A stretch of DNA of 14,157 nt, taken from assembly GCA_963808455.1 (NCBI GenBank), contig CAWEHT010000396.1:1-14157 (forward strand), in the 5' to 3' direction. The notes below the pieces were generated by a model. The model was not told where the DNA came from, made no database searches, and worked only from the letters and a program-made list of their open reading frames with translations. Of this stretch, positions 1 through 8,664 are shown piece after piece; position 1 is the first letter of the stretch; every line of letters begins with the position of its first letter. Origin of the DNA: CAWEHT01 sp963808455. Lineage in GTDB: Bacteria; Chloroflexota; Anaerolineae; CG2-30-64-16. The position numbers and the translations under genes are program-made.

Positions 1-147
1 CCAATTGCTGGCAGCGCCGTCGTGGTCGAGCGCGCATCCCACCCAGCCGGGCACGTGATTCGCGACCTGGGCTCCCTTCGGGGAAAGCCCATCCATTATC
101 TTTCGCTGCTGATCGTGCAGTGCGAAAGGGGGCAGACTCATGCGTAA
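1..147 (+). CDS. C-terminal tail of a probable tetrapyrrole methyltransferase (CbiL/CobI-like), partial
   Basis: An open frame enters from the left edge and stops at TAA 145-147, giving 48 residues. The segment reading VVVERASHPAGHVIRDL, followed about 15 residues later by YLSLLIV, resembles the end of cobalt-precorrin-2 C20-methyltransferases. In that family an 'ERA..P...vIRDl' strand is followed by a closing 'YFSLlIV' strand. Such an enzyme would methylate C20 of (cobalt-)precorrin-2 in the cytoplasm, using S-adenosylmethionine. The downstream genes make the neighbouring steps of the same pathway, which supports the guess. Other members of the methylase family (CbiF, CbiE) have related C-termini, so the exact enzyme is uncertain. 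No catalytic part is visible in the window. Confidence 0.42.
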   Translation, partial: PIAGSAVVVERASHPAGHVIRDLGSLRGKPIHYLSLLIVQCERGQTHA

Positions 148-369
148 CATGCGATGGTTGAGGCTTAGACCGGGCACTTTGCCGCGGCCCCATCCGGTTA
201 GTTCTGGCTCTCTGTCTGTTGAGCGCTCAGGTAGCTTTGGCCAAACCGCTGCAGATGCACAGCGGATCACCTGCTGGTGTTGCCCAGAGATTACATGAGC
301 GACCGGCGTGTCTACTGGTTTGGCGCCGCAATCTTGGCCAGCATGATTATCCTGAGGATCGCGCTGTGA
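140..369 (+). pseudogene. Broken small membrane protein upstream of cbiO, possible cobalt-transporter (CbiM/N/Q-type) remnant
   Basis: ATG 140 overlaps the preceding stop and opens a basic N-terminus (MRNMRWLRLRPG, frame 2). A hydrophobic stretch, RLVLALCLLSAQVALA, continues in frame 3 after the CCCC run near 187-191; together they look like a signal peptide or first membrane helix. It is followed by KPLQMH. A second hydrophobic segment, VYWFGAAILASMIILRIAL, lies in frame 1 and ends at TGA 367-369, overlapping the cbiO GTG start. At least two frame changes are therefore needed to join the parts. A signal peptide followed by Met-His is typical of CbiM, and a terminal helix just before cbiO is typical of CbiQ. 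The remnant could also be a small CbiN-like subunit. The core of a substrate-binding or T component is absent. The assignment rests on position and hydrophobicity only. Confidence 0.35.
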
Positions 370-1092
370 CGCCTGACCTGGAATTGCGGTCGGTGTCGTA
401 TCGCTATCCGGGGCGGAGCGAACCTGCGCTGAACGACATCTCGCTTCGGGTTGCTGCGGGCCGGCGCATCGCTTTGCTGGGCCGGAACGGCTCCGGCAAG
501 TCAACATTGCTTCTGGCCTGCAACGGCATCGTGCGCCCACAAGCGGGCGGCATCTATCTCGACCGCCAACCGATTGCCTATGATCGCGCTTCGTTGCGAA
601 GGCTGCGGCGCACGGTAGGCGTGGTATTTCAGAACCCTGATGATCAGCTCTTCAGCGCCAGCGTCGCCGAGGACATCAGCTTCGGGCCTCTGAATCTCGG
701 CTTGAACGAGGCAGAGGCGCGCGAACGCGTCACGACGGCGGCCGCCCTGTGCGAGATCACGGACTTGCTGGAGAAGCCCACACACGCCCTCAGCGGCGGC
801 GAGAAGACTCGGGTCGCGCTGGCGGGTGTATTGGCCATGGATGTGGAAGATCCTGATCGCTGACGAGGCGCTGGCAGGCCTCGACCCGTGGATGCGGCAC
901 CAAGTGCTACAGATATTCGCCAAGCTCTCCAGCCAGGGCAAGACTATCCTGCTGGCCACCCACGATATCGCGCTGGCCCACGCCTGGGCAGACACTGTGG
1001 TGCTTCTAGAGCACGGGACGGTCGCGGCTGCTCTGCCGGCGACCGAATTCTTTGCCGATGCGACGCTTCTGGCCAGGATCTGCCCCCCATGA
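366..1092 (+). CDS. cbiO: Cobalt ECF/ABC transporter ATP-binding protein CbiO (one frameshift)
   Basis: This is the cytoplasmic ATPase that powers cobalt import for corrin synthesis. From GTG 366, which overlaps the preceding TGA, it shows Walker A GRNGSGKST (residues 39-47) and a Q-loop with FQNPDDQLF, typical of the CbiO/EcfA group. These are followed by signature LSGGE, Walker B ILIADEALAGLDP and H-loop LLATHD. One extra A in the run at 847-848 shifts frame 3 to frame 1; removing it restores '...AMDVEILIADE...'. The corrected protein is about 241 residues, somewhat shorter than many CbiO proteins (about 270). Walker B has Ala where 'DEP' is usual. The stop TGA 1090-1092 overlaps the next ATG (ATGA), so the two genes are probably translationally coupled. 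Specificity for cobalt rather than nickel or another ECF substrate is inferred from the B12 genes around it. Confidence 0.88.
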
Positions 1093-1764
1093 AAACCTAC
1101 CCGATTTGCCTGGTGGGCTTGGATCGCCGGCGTGCCGTTGTCGTAGGTGGCGGCAAGGTGGCAGAACGGAAAACAGGCGGGCTCATCGAGGCCGGTGCGC
1201 GGGTAACCGTCGATTAGCCCGGCACTGACGGGCGCGCTCAGGTCATGGGCAGCCGCCGGAGCCATTGCCATCGTGGAGCGAGCATACCGAGCGGGCGATC
1301 TGGCGGGTGCCTTTCTGGTCGTCGCGGCGACCGGGGATCCCGACGTCAACCTTGCTGTCTGCCAGGAAGCCGAAAGGCATGGGTGCCTGCTCAATTCAGT
1401 CGAGACACCGGAGCGAGGCAACTATATCGTACCCTCTGTGATCCGCCGAGGTGACATCACGCTGGCCATCGGCACTGGAGGAGCCAGCCCACGTTCGGCG
1501 CGCTGCCTGCGGATCATGTTGGAAGAGACCCTCGGGCCGGACTACGCCAGCCTGGTGTCGCTGCTGGCCCAGTTGCGGCCTGCTTGGGCTGCTGATACGG
1601 AGCGTGAGGCCATCGCCCGGCTGCTCCGCTCCAATGTCCTGGAGGTAATGCGCGCCGACGGCGAACAGGCTGCCGCGCGTTATGCCAGGGATTTGCTTGG
1701 CGCGGGCGGGGTTCGAGATCAGGAGAATCTGGCTGCCGCCGAGGACGATCGGACAGGCGACTAG
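1089..1764 (+). CDS. Precorrin-2 dehydrogenase / siroheme synthase N-terminal domain (one frameshift)
   Basis: This NAD-dependent enzyme oxidises precorrin-2 to sirohydrochlorin, the branch point for siroheme and anaerobic B12 synthesis (Met8/SirC/CysG-N family). It begins at ATG 1089 inside the cbiO stop. The nucleotide-binding loop is VVVGGGKVAERK (residues 17-28). Later come VVAATGDPDVN, then GNYIVPSVIRRGDITLAI and GTGGASPRSARCLR, the conserved 'iPs..rrGdl.iai.TgG.SP.lar' block. One extra base at 1212 (the G of GTCGATT) creates a false TAG at 1215-1217. Dropping it joins VTV to ISPALTGALRSWAA, the expected strand after the Rossmann beta-alpha-beta. The corrected length is about 224 residues, normal for a stand-alone enzyme lacking the CysG methylase half. 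That activity is supplied by the next gene. Ferrochelatase activity, seen in some family members, cannot be judged. Confidence 0.87.
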
Positions 1765-1824
1765 TCGCGTCGTCAGACAGACGTCGTGTCGTGCGGCTCG
1801 ACTACCGCGCCGCAGATCGACCGG

Positions 1825-1830
1825 GGAGGA
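1825..1830 (+). promoter_or_regulatory. Ribosome binding site for cobA
   Basis: GGAGGA (within GGGGAGGA) lies four bases before ATG 1835. It fixes the cobA start; an open frame continues upstream to 1682 but lacks any family similarity there. Confidence 0.7.
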
Positions 1831-1834
1831 ACGC

Positions 1835-2637
1835 ATGAAGGCAACGCGGGACGGACGGGGGATCGTTTATCTTGTCGGCGCAGGGCCGGGTGATCCAGGA
1901 CTGATCACCGTGCGTGGCGTGGAGTGTTTGCGGCAGGCCGACAGCGTGATCTACGATCGCTTGGCAAATGCCGCGTTGCTGGCCTACGCCAGCAACGCCG
2001 AGCTGATCGACGTAGGCAAAGAAGCTGAAAGGCACACGATCCCGCAGGCCCGTATCAACGCTATGTTGTTGGAGCACACGCTGGCCGGCAAGGTCGTCGT
2101 CCGGCTCAAAGGCGGCGATCCGTTCGTTTTTGGACGGGGCGGTGAAGAGGCAGAAGTGCTGGCCGAAGCGGGCATCCCGTTCGTGATCGTCCCTGGCATC
2201 AGCAGCGCCGTGGCCGGGCCGGCGTATGCCGGCATCCCCGTAACCCATCGCGATCTGGCTTGCAGCTTCACGGTGATCACCGGCCATCGGGCTGGCCACG
2301 TGAAAGACCCGGCCTGCGATTGGCGGCGCCAGGCTCAGACTGCAGATACTCTCGTCTTCCTGATGGGCGTGCACTCGCTGCCTGCCGATCGTGGAATCGC
2401 TGCTAGAGGCCGGACGCCCACCGTTCAACGCCGGTTGCCGTAGTCCAGGAAGCGACCTGTGCCGGGCAACGCACCGTCACCGGTACCCTCGCGGATATCG
2501 TGGAGGCCGCCGGGGGGGTGCGCGCGCCGGCCGTGATCGTCGTCGGCGAGGTCGTGCGCCTGCGTGAGAAGTTGCGTTGGTGCGAGGAAGACCTCTTGCC
2601 ACAGAGTAGTGGGTTGCCGGCTCCAGCGCCTTCATAG
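1835..2637 (+). CDS. cobA: Uroporphyrinogen-III C-methyltransferase (two frameshifts near the C-terminus)
   Basis: The enzyme methylates uroporphyrinogen III at C2 and C7 with S-adenosylmethionine to give precorrin-2, the committed step to siroheme and B12. The N-terminus has the glycine-rich YLVGAGPGDPGLIT loop (about residues 12-25), then ADSVIYDRL and LKGGDPFVFGRGGEEAEVL, and PGISSAVAGPAYAGIPVTHR. All are hallmarks of the SUMT family. Frame 2 is left near 2385-2387 (extra C or G in GCCGATC) and again at 2427 (extra A in TTCAACG). Correcting both gives 'LPAIVESLLEAGRPPFTPVAVVQEATCAGQ' in three short steps, then 'RTVTGTLADI', and ends at TAG 2635-2637. The corrected protein is about 266 residues, the usual SUMT size. 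The gene lies 70 bases after the dehydrogenase, so together they replace a fused CysG. Confidence 0.9.
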
Positions 2638-2671
2638 CGCGGCAGAGCTTCTGCGAGAAAGCGGGTTGCCA

Positions 2672-4226
2672 ATGCAAACGGAATGTGGTCGCGATGGGAT
2701 GCTCCAAGGCGGGGCAGCGGCCATGCCTCGGGCGGGCGCGTTGACCGATATCCCCGCCGGCACTCCTGGGGTGCCACGCCTTGTGATCGCGGGGGCCAGC
2801 AGCGGTGTGGGCAAAACGACCCTGACTGCAGGGCTGCTGTCAGCCCTGCGGGGCCGTGGTCTCACGGCCCAGCCTTTCAAAGCCGGCCCCGATTACATCG
2901 ACCCAAGCTATCACACCCTGGCTGCCGGTCGTCCCTGCCGCAACCTGGATACCTGGATGCTGCCGGCCGAGGCCGTACAGCGCCACCTTCGAGCGCGCCT
3001 GTCGCGGAGCGCAGCTGGCTATTGTCGAAGGCGTGATGGGCGTTTATGACGGTTTCGGCTACGACGATGACGAGGGCAGCACGGCGCGCCTGGCGAAGCT
3101 GCTCGATGCCCCTGTGGTGATCGTGTTGAACGTCTCATCGCTGGGCCGCAGCGCCGGAGCGATGGCCCTCGGCTATGCCAGCTTCGACCGCGACCTGAGG
3201 GTGGCCGGCTTCATCGCCAACAATGCCGGAAGCGCCGCGCATGGGCAGGGCACGGCGCACGCCATCGCCTTGGCCACCGGCCTCCCATGCTTCGGCTGGC
3301 TGCCACGTTCGACGCCGCTGGTGATCCCACAGCGCCATCTGGGCCTGATCCCCACCGCCGAGCCAGGCGAGTGGGAGCGTTTCATCGCTGCCGCCGCGGC
3401 CCTCGTGTCAGAGCATCTCGACGTGGACGGGCTGCTGGCACTTGCCGCACCTGGTGGACTGGGGCATGCGGGATACGGCGCAGAGTCATCTTCCTGTACG
3501 GAGACAGCAGAAAACGGCCAAGACAGGATGGCCTCCGTCCCCGGCTGCCCGTTCCCCCCTCTGGCTTCCGACCGGCCGGTCATCGCGGTGGCCCGCGATG
3601 AGGCTTTCAGCTTCTATTATGAGGACAACCTCGATCTGCTGAGGGAAGCAGGGGCTCAGATCGCTTTCTTCAGCCCGCTTCGCGACCACACATTGCCCGC
3701 TGGGGCCGCTGGGCTGTACCTGGGAGGCGGCTTTCCAGAAATGTACGCGGCCGGCCTGGCGGCCAATAAAGAGATCCGCACATCGGTGCAACAGGCCCTC
3801 GAGCTGGGATTGCCGGCCTACGCCGAGTGCGGTGGGCTGATGTATCTGACTGCATCGCTGACCGACACCGAAGGCACCGTGTATCCAATGGTCGGTGCGT
3901 TGCCGGGCCGCTCGGTCATGACACGCCGGCTGACCATGGGCTATCGCACGGTTACGACCTGCCACGACACGTTTCTGGCACCAGCCTGCTCTACCGTCCG
4001 AGGGCATGAGTTTCATTACTCCGATTGGGTGGATTTCCCTGGCTCGATGCCGGCCGCGTATCATGCCTCATCGCTGCGCGGCGCAAGCGGTGGACGGGAA
4101 GGCTACGCCCACGGCAACCTGTTCGCGTCGTACGTTCATCTCCACTTCGGCGCTGCGCCAGGACTGGCCGAGCGTATGGTCGCTGCCTGCCGCACATGGG
4201 CCAAGCGTGGACGAAACTCTGGATAG
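2672..4226 (+). CDS. cbiA: Cobyrinate a,c-diamide synthase CbiA/CobB (one frameshift)
   Basis: This ATP- and glutamine-dependent enzyme amidates the a and c carboxylates of (hydrogeno)cobyrinate. The N-terminal ATPase half has P-loop AGASSGVGKTT (about residues 40-50), then FKAGPDYIDPSYH and LDTWML. An extra C at 2983-2984 (CGCCACC) breaks the frame there; after it come VEGVMGVYDGFGYDDDEGSTARLAK and a Rossmann-like core. The C-terminal class-I glutaminase half has LGGGFPEMYA, the nucleophile Cys in YAECGGLMYL, TMGYR and the HLHF histidine near the end. A polar linker of roughly 40 residues (about 3455-3565) joins the halves. Start is uncertain: ATG 2672, 2699 or 2723 are all in frame, and the family usually begins just before the P-loop strand, so 2723 is possible. 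Corrected length is about 517 residues from 2672. Lacking cobD-side context for an aerobic route, cbiA naming is preferred. Confidence 0.9.
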
Positions 4227-4230
4227 GGTG

Positions 4231-5166
4231 ATGGGTTCGAATCATTTCGCCAAGGCGTGGGTGCCGGTCGTCGCGCTCTCCATGGACCAGGTGCTCGGTG
4301 ATCCGCCAAATCGCTGGCACCCTGTAGCCTGGCAGGGACGGTTTCTGGAGCTGGCGAGCCGGCACGTGCCCGACGGTGACCGGGCGCGCCTCCTCTATGG
4401 TGGCGCCGTGGTGCTGCTGGGGGCGAGCCTCAGCGCCGCCGCCGGAGCGGCCGTGGAAGGAATGGCCGCCCGCCTGCCACCCGCGCCCGGGCTGCTGTTG
4501 CGCGGCGCGGCCCTCAAGCTGGCAATCGCCAGCCATGGGCTGGACCGCGTTGCCGGCGAGGTCGAAGAGACGCTGCGACGAGAGGACCTGCCGGCAGCGC
4601 GCCGTCTCCTCGGCTGGCACCTGGTCAGCCGCCCGACCGGCGATCTGAGCGCCGCGGAAGTGGCGGGCGCGGCGGTGGAATCGGTCGCTGAGAACCTCAC
4701 GGACGCATTGGTCGCGCCTATGTGCGTCTGGGCGGTAGGTGGCCTGCCTGCCCTCTGGGCCTACCGCTTCTGCCAGACCGCAGACAGCATGTGGGGCTAC
4801 CACGATCGTGAACACGAATGGCTCGGCAAGCCCGCGGCCCGGGCCGACGACGCCCTCAACTGGCTGCCGGCGCGCCTAGCGATTGCTCTGTTGGCCTGCG
4901 CGGGGGCATTGCAAGGTGCCGATGTCAGAGGCGGCCTGCGGGCTCGCGCGGCGCAGGCGAGCCAGACGGCGAGCCCAAATGCCGGCCAGACCATGGCGAC
5001 CATGGCCGGACTGCTCCACGTCACGTTGACGAAGCGGGGTCACTACTCGCTCGCGGGTGGAACCTCCACGACGACGCCCGACACGATCCGGCAGGCTCGC
5101 AGGATCGTCAAGAGCGCAGCCTGGCTGTGCGGCCTTCTGCTTGCGGCTGCAAAGGCCCTTGCGTGA
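4231..5166 (+). CDS. cbiB: Adenosylcobinamide-phosphate synthase CbiB (intact)
   Basis: CbiB is a membrane protein that joins adenosylcobyric acid to aminopropanol (phosphate), forming adenosylcobinamide (phosphate). The N-terminus carries the conserved Asp (D19), GDPPN (23-27) and WHPV (29-32). The centre has VESVAENLTDALVAP, TADSMWGYHDREHEW and ADDALNWLPARL. SPNAGQTMATMAGLLHV follows near the C-terminus. Hydrophobic stretches fit several membrane segments. At 311 residues it is the usual length and is one of the few operon genes with no frame break. ATG 4231 lies four bases after the cbiA stop; a GTG at 4228 directly before it is the alternative start. Its substrate arm is made by cobD and pduX immediately downstream. 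The usual SRDT motif reads SRPT here. Confidence 0.92.
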   Translation: MGSNHFAKAWVPVVALSMDQVLGDPPNRWHPVAWQGRFLELASRHVPDGDRARLLYGGAVVLLGASLSAAAGAAVEGMAARLPPAPGLLLRGAALKLAIASHGLDRVAGEVEETLRREDLPAARRLLGWHLVSRPTGDLSAAEVAGAAVESVAENLTDALVAPMCVWAVGGLPALWAYRFCQTADSMWGYHDREHEWLGKPAARADDALNWLPARLAIALLACAGALQGADVRGGLRARAAQASQTASPNAGQTMATMAGLLHVTLTKRGHYSLAGGTSTTTPDTIRQARRIVKSAAWLCGLLLAAAKALA

Positions 5167-5280
5167 TGCATCCCGGCACACGCCCAACTCGTGGGCCGGC
5201 CCAAGTGTGGCGGCCATGAGACCATCCGGCCCATGAATCATCAGGCTTCCGAGCACGGAGAGGAAGAGAAGTCGCAGGCG

Positions 5281-6380
5281 ATGTCGTCGATGTCACCGTT
5301 GCCTCGTAGGGAGGTCGCGACCCTGCAACCCGACAGTCATGGCGGTCCCGATTACGCCGAACTGGCGGCCCTTGGCATCGGGCCGGAGGACGTGCTCGAT
5401 TTCAGCGCCAGCACCAACGCCTTTGGCCCGCCCCCCGAGGTGGCTCTCGCGATGGCGCATTGTGACCTGAGCCGCTACCCCGATCGCCATGCCGAGCCGC
5501 TGCGCGAGCGCGCTCGGCGAATTACGAAGGCCTGCCGGCAGAGCACGTCCTGCCGGCGAACGGCGCGGCCCAGTTGATCTGGTCCATCGCGATGGCTTAC
5601 CTGGCGCCGGATGACACCGCCGCGGTGCTGGGACCCACATTCGGTGAATACCGGGTGGCCAGTGCCCTCATGGGTGCCCGCGTGCTCGACCTGAGCGCCG
5701 AAGCCAGGGACGGCTTCCGGCCCAACCTGCCTGCGCTCTGCCGGTGGCTGGCATCGTGCCGGCCGCGCCTGGCGTGGCTGTGCAATCCCAATAACCCGAC
5801 GGGCGTCTATCTGGACGAACAAGCCGTCTTGGAGTTGTTGGCCGCAGCCCAGGGCACCCTATGGGTGATCGATGAAGCCTACCGGCCGTTTGTATCTGGG
5901 CCATGGCGCACGCTGGGGCTGGCGTCCGGGCCAGGCAATGTGATTCTCATGCGTTCGCTCACTAAGGACTGTTCCGTTCCCGGCCTGCGCCTGGGTTATG
6001 CACTGGGACCCGAACCGATCATCGCCGCCTTACAGCGCACGCTGCCCCCTTGGAGCGTCAGCGCTCCCGCGATCGCGGCGGGACTGGCCGCGCTGTCGGC
6101 CATCGGGCGCGTGCGCGATCAGTCTGCCGGCCTGCGCGCCGCTGCGGATGAACTCCGTGCCGAGTTGAGCGCGGAAGGTTGGCGGGTCTTGCCATCGGCC
6201 ACGCATTTCTTTCTCATCGACGTCGGCGAGGCTTGCCCCCTTCGTGCCCGCCTCCTGAGCGAGCACCACATTCAGGTCCGCGATTGCGCTTCGTTCGGCT
6301 TGCCGCAATTCATTCGCGTGGCAGCTCGCACCGCTGAGGACAATGCCCGTCTGTGCCGCGCCATGGAAACGCTGCGATGA
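5281..6380 (+). CDS. cobD: L-threonine-O-3-phosphate decarboxylase CobD (one frameshift)
   Basis: This PLP enzyme of the class-I/II aminotransferase fold makes (R)-1-amino-2-propanol O-2-phosphate for the corrin side arm. Visible motifs are SHGGPDYAE, VLDFSASTNAFGPPPEV, SRYPD, then NPNNPTG, DEAYRPF and the PLP-binding lysine in RSLTKDCSVPGLRLGYALG (AAG 5964-5966). FIRVAARTAEDN closes the C-terminus. Frame 1 passes to frame 3 near 5515-5517. One missing base there (GCTCGGCG for GCTCnGGCG) restores 'RERALANYEGLPAEHVLPANG', read in two parts. Corrected length is about 366 residues. ATG 5281 is preferred because GAGAAG lies about ten bases upstream; ATG 5233 and 5290 are in frame too. The stop overlaps the next start (ATGA). 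Histidinol-phosphate aminotransferase is the main alternative, but the B12 context and the pduX neighbour argue for CobD. Confidence 0.87.
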
Positions 6381-7295
6381 CCTCCGTGTCGGTGACGCTG
6401 CCCGCCACATGCGGAGAGTGGGTCCAGGGCACCCTGGACGGAGTGCCCTGCCTCGTTTCGTGCGCTATCGACTGGCGTGCCTCCGTGCGCCTGGAATTGC
6501 GAGGCACCAACGGGAGCGGGCCCCTGCCGCGCACCGGGGCGGGCCACACGCCAGCGCGGTCAGGAGCGGCTGATCCTTCGTTTGCTGAACTCTGGAAGCT
6601 GCCTGCAGACCGGCCTAAAGCCGTCTGCGCGCTGCGCAGGGCGTTGGCCGCCCGCAACGCGCCCGGCTCTGGCGGTGCGCTCACCGTACAGAATCCACTG
6701 CCGCGCTGGCGCGGCTACGCCTCGAGCACTGTGGACGTCGCAGGCACGATCCTTGCCGTCGGTGAATCGGTCGGAGCGCCGTTCACCCCAGCTGAGGTCG
6801 CGAAGCTGGCAACCGCGGTGGAGCCGAGCGACAGCATCATGTTCACGCACCCCACGTTGCTGGCGCATCGCGATGCCTCGTTCTTCAGGCCACTGGGTCC
6901 CTCGCCGCGGCTGGCAGTTGTCGTGCTCGACCCTGGAGGAAACGTTCGACACCCTCGCCTTCAATTGCCAAGACCATGGGCCAATCATGAAGGAGCTGGC
7001 GCCCCGGCACCGTGACCTCTTCGCAATGCTAGAGGCCGGCCTGGCGGAAGGCGATGCGCTGCTGGTCGCGCGGGCCGCGACCGGCAGCGCGCTCGCACAC
7101 CAGCGTGTCCTATACAGCGACCTCGTCGAGTGCGTCTGGGGCCTGGTGGGCAAGGTCGGCGCTCTAGGCATCTGCCGGGCGCACAGCGGCACGCTCGTCG
7201 GGTTGCTCTGCGACCCAGACTCCGAGCGCGAGGTAAGTGCCATGGCGGCAGAGAGCCTGCCCGGTGTAGCCATCAGGGTTTGCCACGCCGCGTAG
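6377..7295 (+). CDS. pduX: L-threonine kinase, PduX-type GHMP kinase (one frameshift)
   Basis: The enzyme would phosphorylate L-threonine with ATP to L-threonine phosphate, the substrate of CobD encoded just upstream. It starts at ATG 6377 within the cobD stop. The N-terminal PATCGEWVQGTLDGVPCLVS (residues 9-28) matches the 'CGE..QG' opening of PduX/threonine kinases. The GHMP ATP loop is NPLPRWRGYASSTVDVAG (106-123), where the usual 'GKG' is RWRG. One extra A at 6941 (GGAGGAAACG) breaks the frame; removing it gives DPGGTFDTLAFN, the family's 'TfdT..FN' segment. Further on are TGSALAHQRVL and AHSGTLVGLL. Corrected length is about 305 residues, close to Salmonella PduX. It is the last gene of the operon. 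Other GHMP kinases (homoserine, mevalonate) are less likely given the context. Confidence 0.83.
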
Positions 7296-7357
7296 ATTTG
7301 ACCAGATTCCTCTGAGATACTGCCTGGCCAAGGGCGATCTGTCCAGTGCGTGAGCTC

Positions 7358-7388
7358 CTGCCCCGCCGGAAGGCACCTGCGGGGGCAG
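7358..7388. terminator. Possible terminator hairpin between convergent pduX and cysK
   Basis: CTGCCCCGC (7358-7366) can pair with GCGGGGGCAG (7379-7388) with one bulged base, around a 12-base loop. It lies in the 155-base gap between two converging genes, where a two-way terminator would be useful. No T-run follows on either strand, so an intrinsic terminator is only tentative. Nothing else is evident in 7296-7450. Confidence 0.35.
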
Positions 7389-7450
7389 GCCATCGTCCAC
7401 GTCGCTGCAAGCAGTCTGACGTGCCCGGCCAGGGCGGCCTTGACGGAGCG

Positions 7451-8386
7451 CTAATCGGTTAGCCCCGCAAAGAGAGAAGTGCTCAGGTAGCGCTCGCCAA
7501 AGTCGGGAATGATCACAACGACCAGCTTCCCAGCGTTTTCGGGGCGGCAGGAAATCAGTAGAGCCGCCCAGGTCGCCGCTCCGGCCGAAATGCCGACCAG
7601 GAGCCCTTCCTCGCGTGCGAATCGGCGGGCGGTCTCGAGCGTGTCCTCGTTCTTGACACGGACAATCTCATCGTAGATCTTTGTGTTCAGCACATCGGGC
7701 ACGAAGCCGGCGCCAATGCCCTGGATGGGATGGGGCCCCCTCGGCCCGCCCGACAGGACCGGCGAGGCATCGGGCTCGACGGCGATGGCCTTGAATGATG
7801 GCTTGCGCCCTTTGATGACCTCTCCCACACCGGTGATCGTGCCGCCGGTCCCAATGCCAGAGACGACAAAGTCCACTTTGCCGTCGGTGTCACGCCAGAT
7901 CTCCTCCGCCGTCGTCTTGCGATGGATCTCGGGGTTGGCGGGGTTCTTGAACTGCTGCGGCAGGAAGTAATGTTCCGGATCGGTGGCCGCGAGGTCTTCG
8001 GCCCGTTTGATGGCCCCGGGCATCCCTTCCCCGCCGGGGGTCAGGACCAGCTCGGCGCCGTAGGCTCGCAGCAAAGCCCTGCGCTCCTTACTGAAGGTCT
8101 CAGGCATAAACAGTTTGAGCTTGTAGCCGCGCACGGCGGCGACGAAGGCCAGGGCAATGCCGGTATTGCCGCTGGTCGGTTCCACGATCACCGTGCCGGG
8201 CTTGATCTGGCCCGCGCGTTCGGCCGCGTCGATCATGGCTACGCCGATGCGGTCCTTGACGCTGTGGGCTGGATTATAGAACTCCAGTTTGGCAACAACT
8301 TCGGCTGCGGAGCCTTCCGTGACACGGTTAAGGCGAACCAAGGGCGTGTTGCCGACCAGTTGGGTAGCGTCCTGAGCAATTCTCAT
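7451..8386 (-). CDS. cysK: Cysteine synthase / O-acetylserine sulfhydrylase (intact)
   Basis: A cytoplasmic PLP enzyme that makes L-cysteine from O-acetylserine and sulfide. The N-terminus reads ATQLVGNTPLVRLNRV. The PLP lysine is K44 in FYNPAHSVKDRIG, and the substrate loop is PTSGNTG (70-76). Phosphate-binding GTGGTITG and the C-terminal GISAGAA also match the family. The 311-residue length is standard. The frame stays open upstream to 8476, but ATG 8386 is chosen because GAGAGGAA precedes it by about six bases on the minus strand and family similarity begins there. It converges with pduX and diverges from copZ. Cystathionine beta-synthase-like proteins share the fold, but are usually longer or end in CBS domains, absent here. 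Sulfur supply may matter for the neighbouring copper and siroheme functions, which is inference only. Confidence 0.95.
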   Translation of the reverse strand: MRIAQDATQLVGNTPLVRLNRVTEGSAAEVVAKLEFYNPAHSVKDRIGVAMIDAAERAGQIKPGTVIVEPTSGNTGIALAFVAAVRGYKLKLFMPETFSKERRALLRAYGAELVLTPGGEGMPGAIKRAEDLAATDPEHYFLPQQFKNPANPEIHRKTTAEEIWRDTDGKVDFVVSGIGTGGTITGVGEVIKGRKPSFKAIAVEPDASPVLSGGPRGPHPIQGIGAGFVPDVLNTKIYDEIVRVKNEDTLETARRFAREEGLLVGISAGAATWAALLISCRPENAGKLVVVIIPDFGERYLSTSLFAGLTD

Positions 8387-8635
8387 GGATTTCCTCTCAA
8401 GCTGATGGAATGAACGAGCGCAGCCACGCCTGGCCGGGCGCGATGCTCGACCGCCTGGTGCATATGCAGGGGACATCGTCGGTAGCGGCGTCTCTCATTC
8501 TAAGCGGGTATGCAAGCCGGCCTGCGCCGCGGCGGGCCGCCAGCGACGAAGTCCCCGCAGGGGGAGAATCCGTCTCCGTGTCACCGAAAGGGTCCCCTGT
8601 TTCTGCACCAGGATCAGGCTGCATCCCTTTGATAT

Positions 8636-8652
8636 ACGACTGCACAAGTCGT
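8636..8652. promoter_or_regulatory. Perfect inverted repeat ACGACT-N5-AGTCGT (operator or leader hairpin)
   Basis: ACGACT (8636-8641) and AGTCGT (8647-8652) are exact reverse complements around GCACA. The element lies just downstream of the -10 of the proposed cysK promoter, near its expected transcription start, where a repressor or a 5' RNA hairpin could act. Confidence 0.4.
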
Positions 8653-8664
8653 GATTCACGCTCG

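Noticed and set aside
1..360. Cobalamin riboswitch upstream of cbiO
   Set aside because: The region is coding-like and lies inside the operon. No B12-box-like sequence was seen, and the operon promoter is presumably left of the window.
501..1421. 306-codon open frame on the minus strand opposite cbiO and the dehydrogenase
   Set aside because: It is antisense to two recognisable genes, has no family features, and is Arg/Ala/Ser-rich, as GC-rich shadow frames are.
5167..5280. 17-codon frame MHPGTRPTRGPAQVWRP starting inside the cbiB stop
   Set aside because: Short, no similarity, and the TGATG overlap alone is weak. The 114 bases before cobD otherwise show nothing.
366..7295. Programmed ribosomal frameshifting as the cause of the breaks
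   Set aside because: The break sites share no slippery heptamer, occur in unrelated families that never use recoding, and some genes would need several events.
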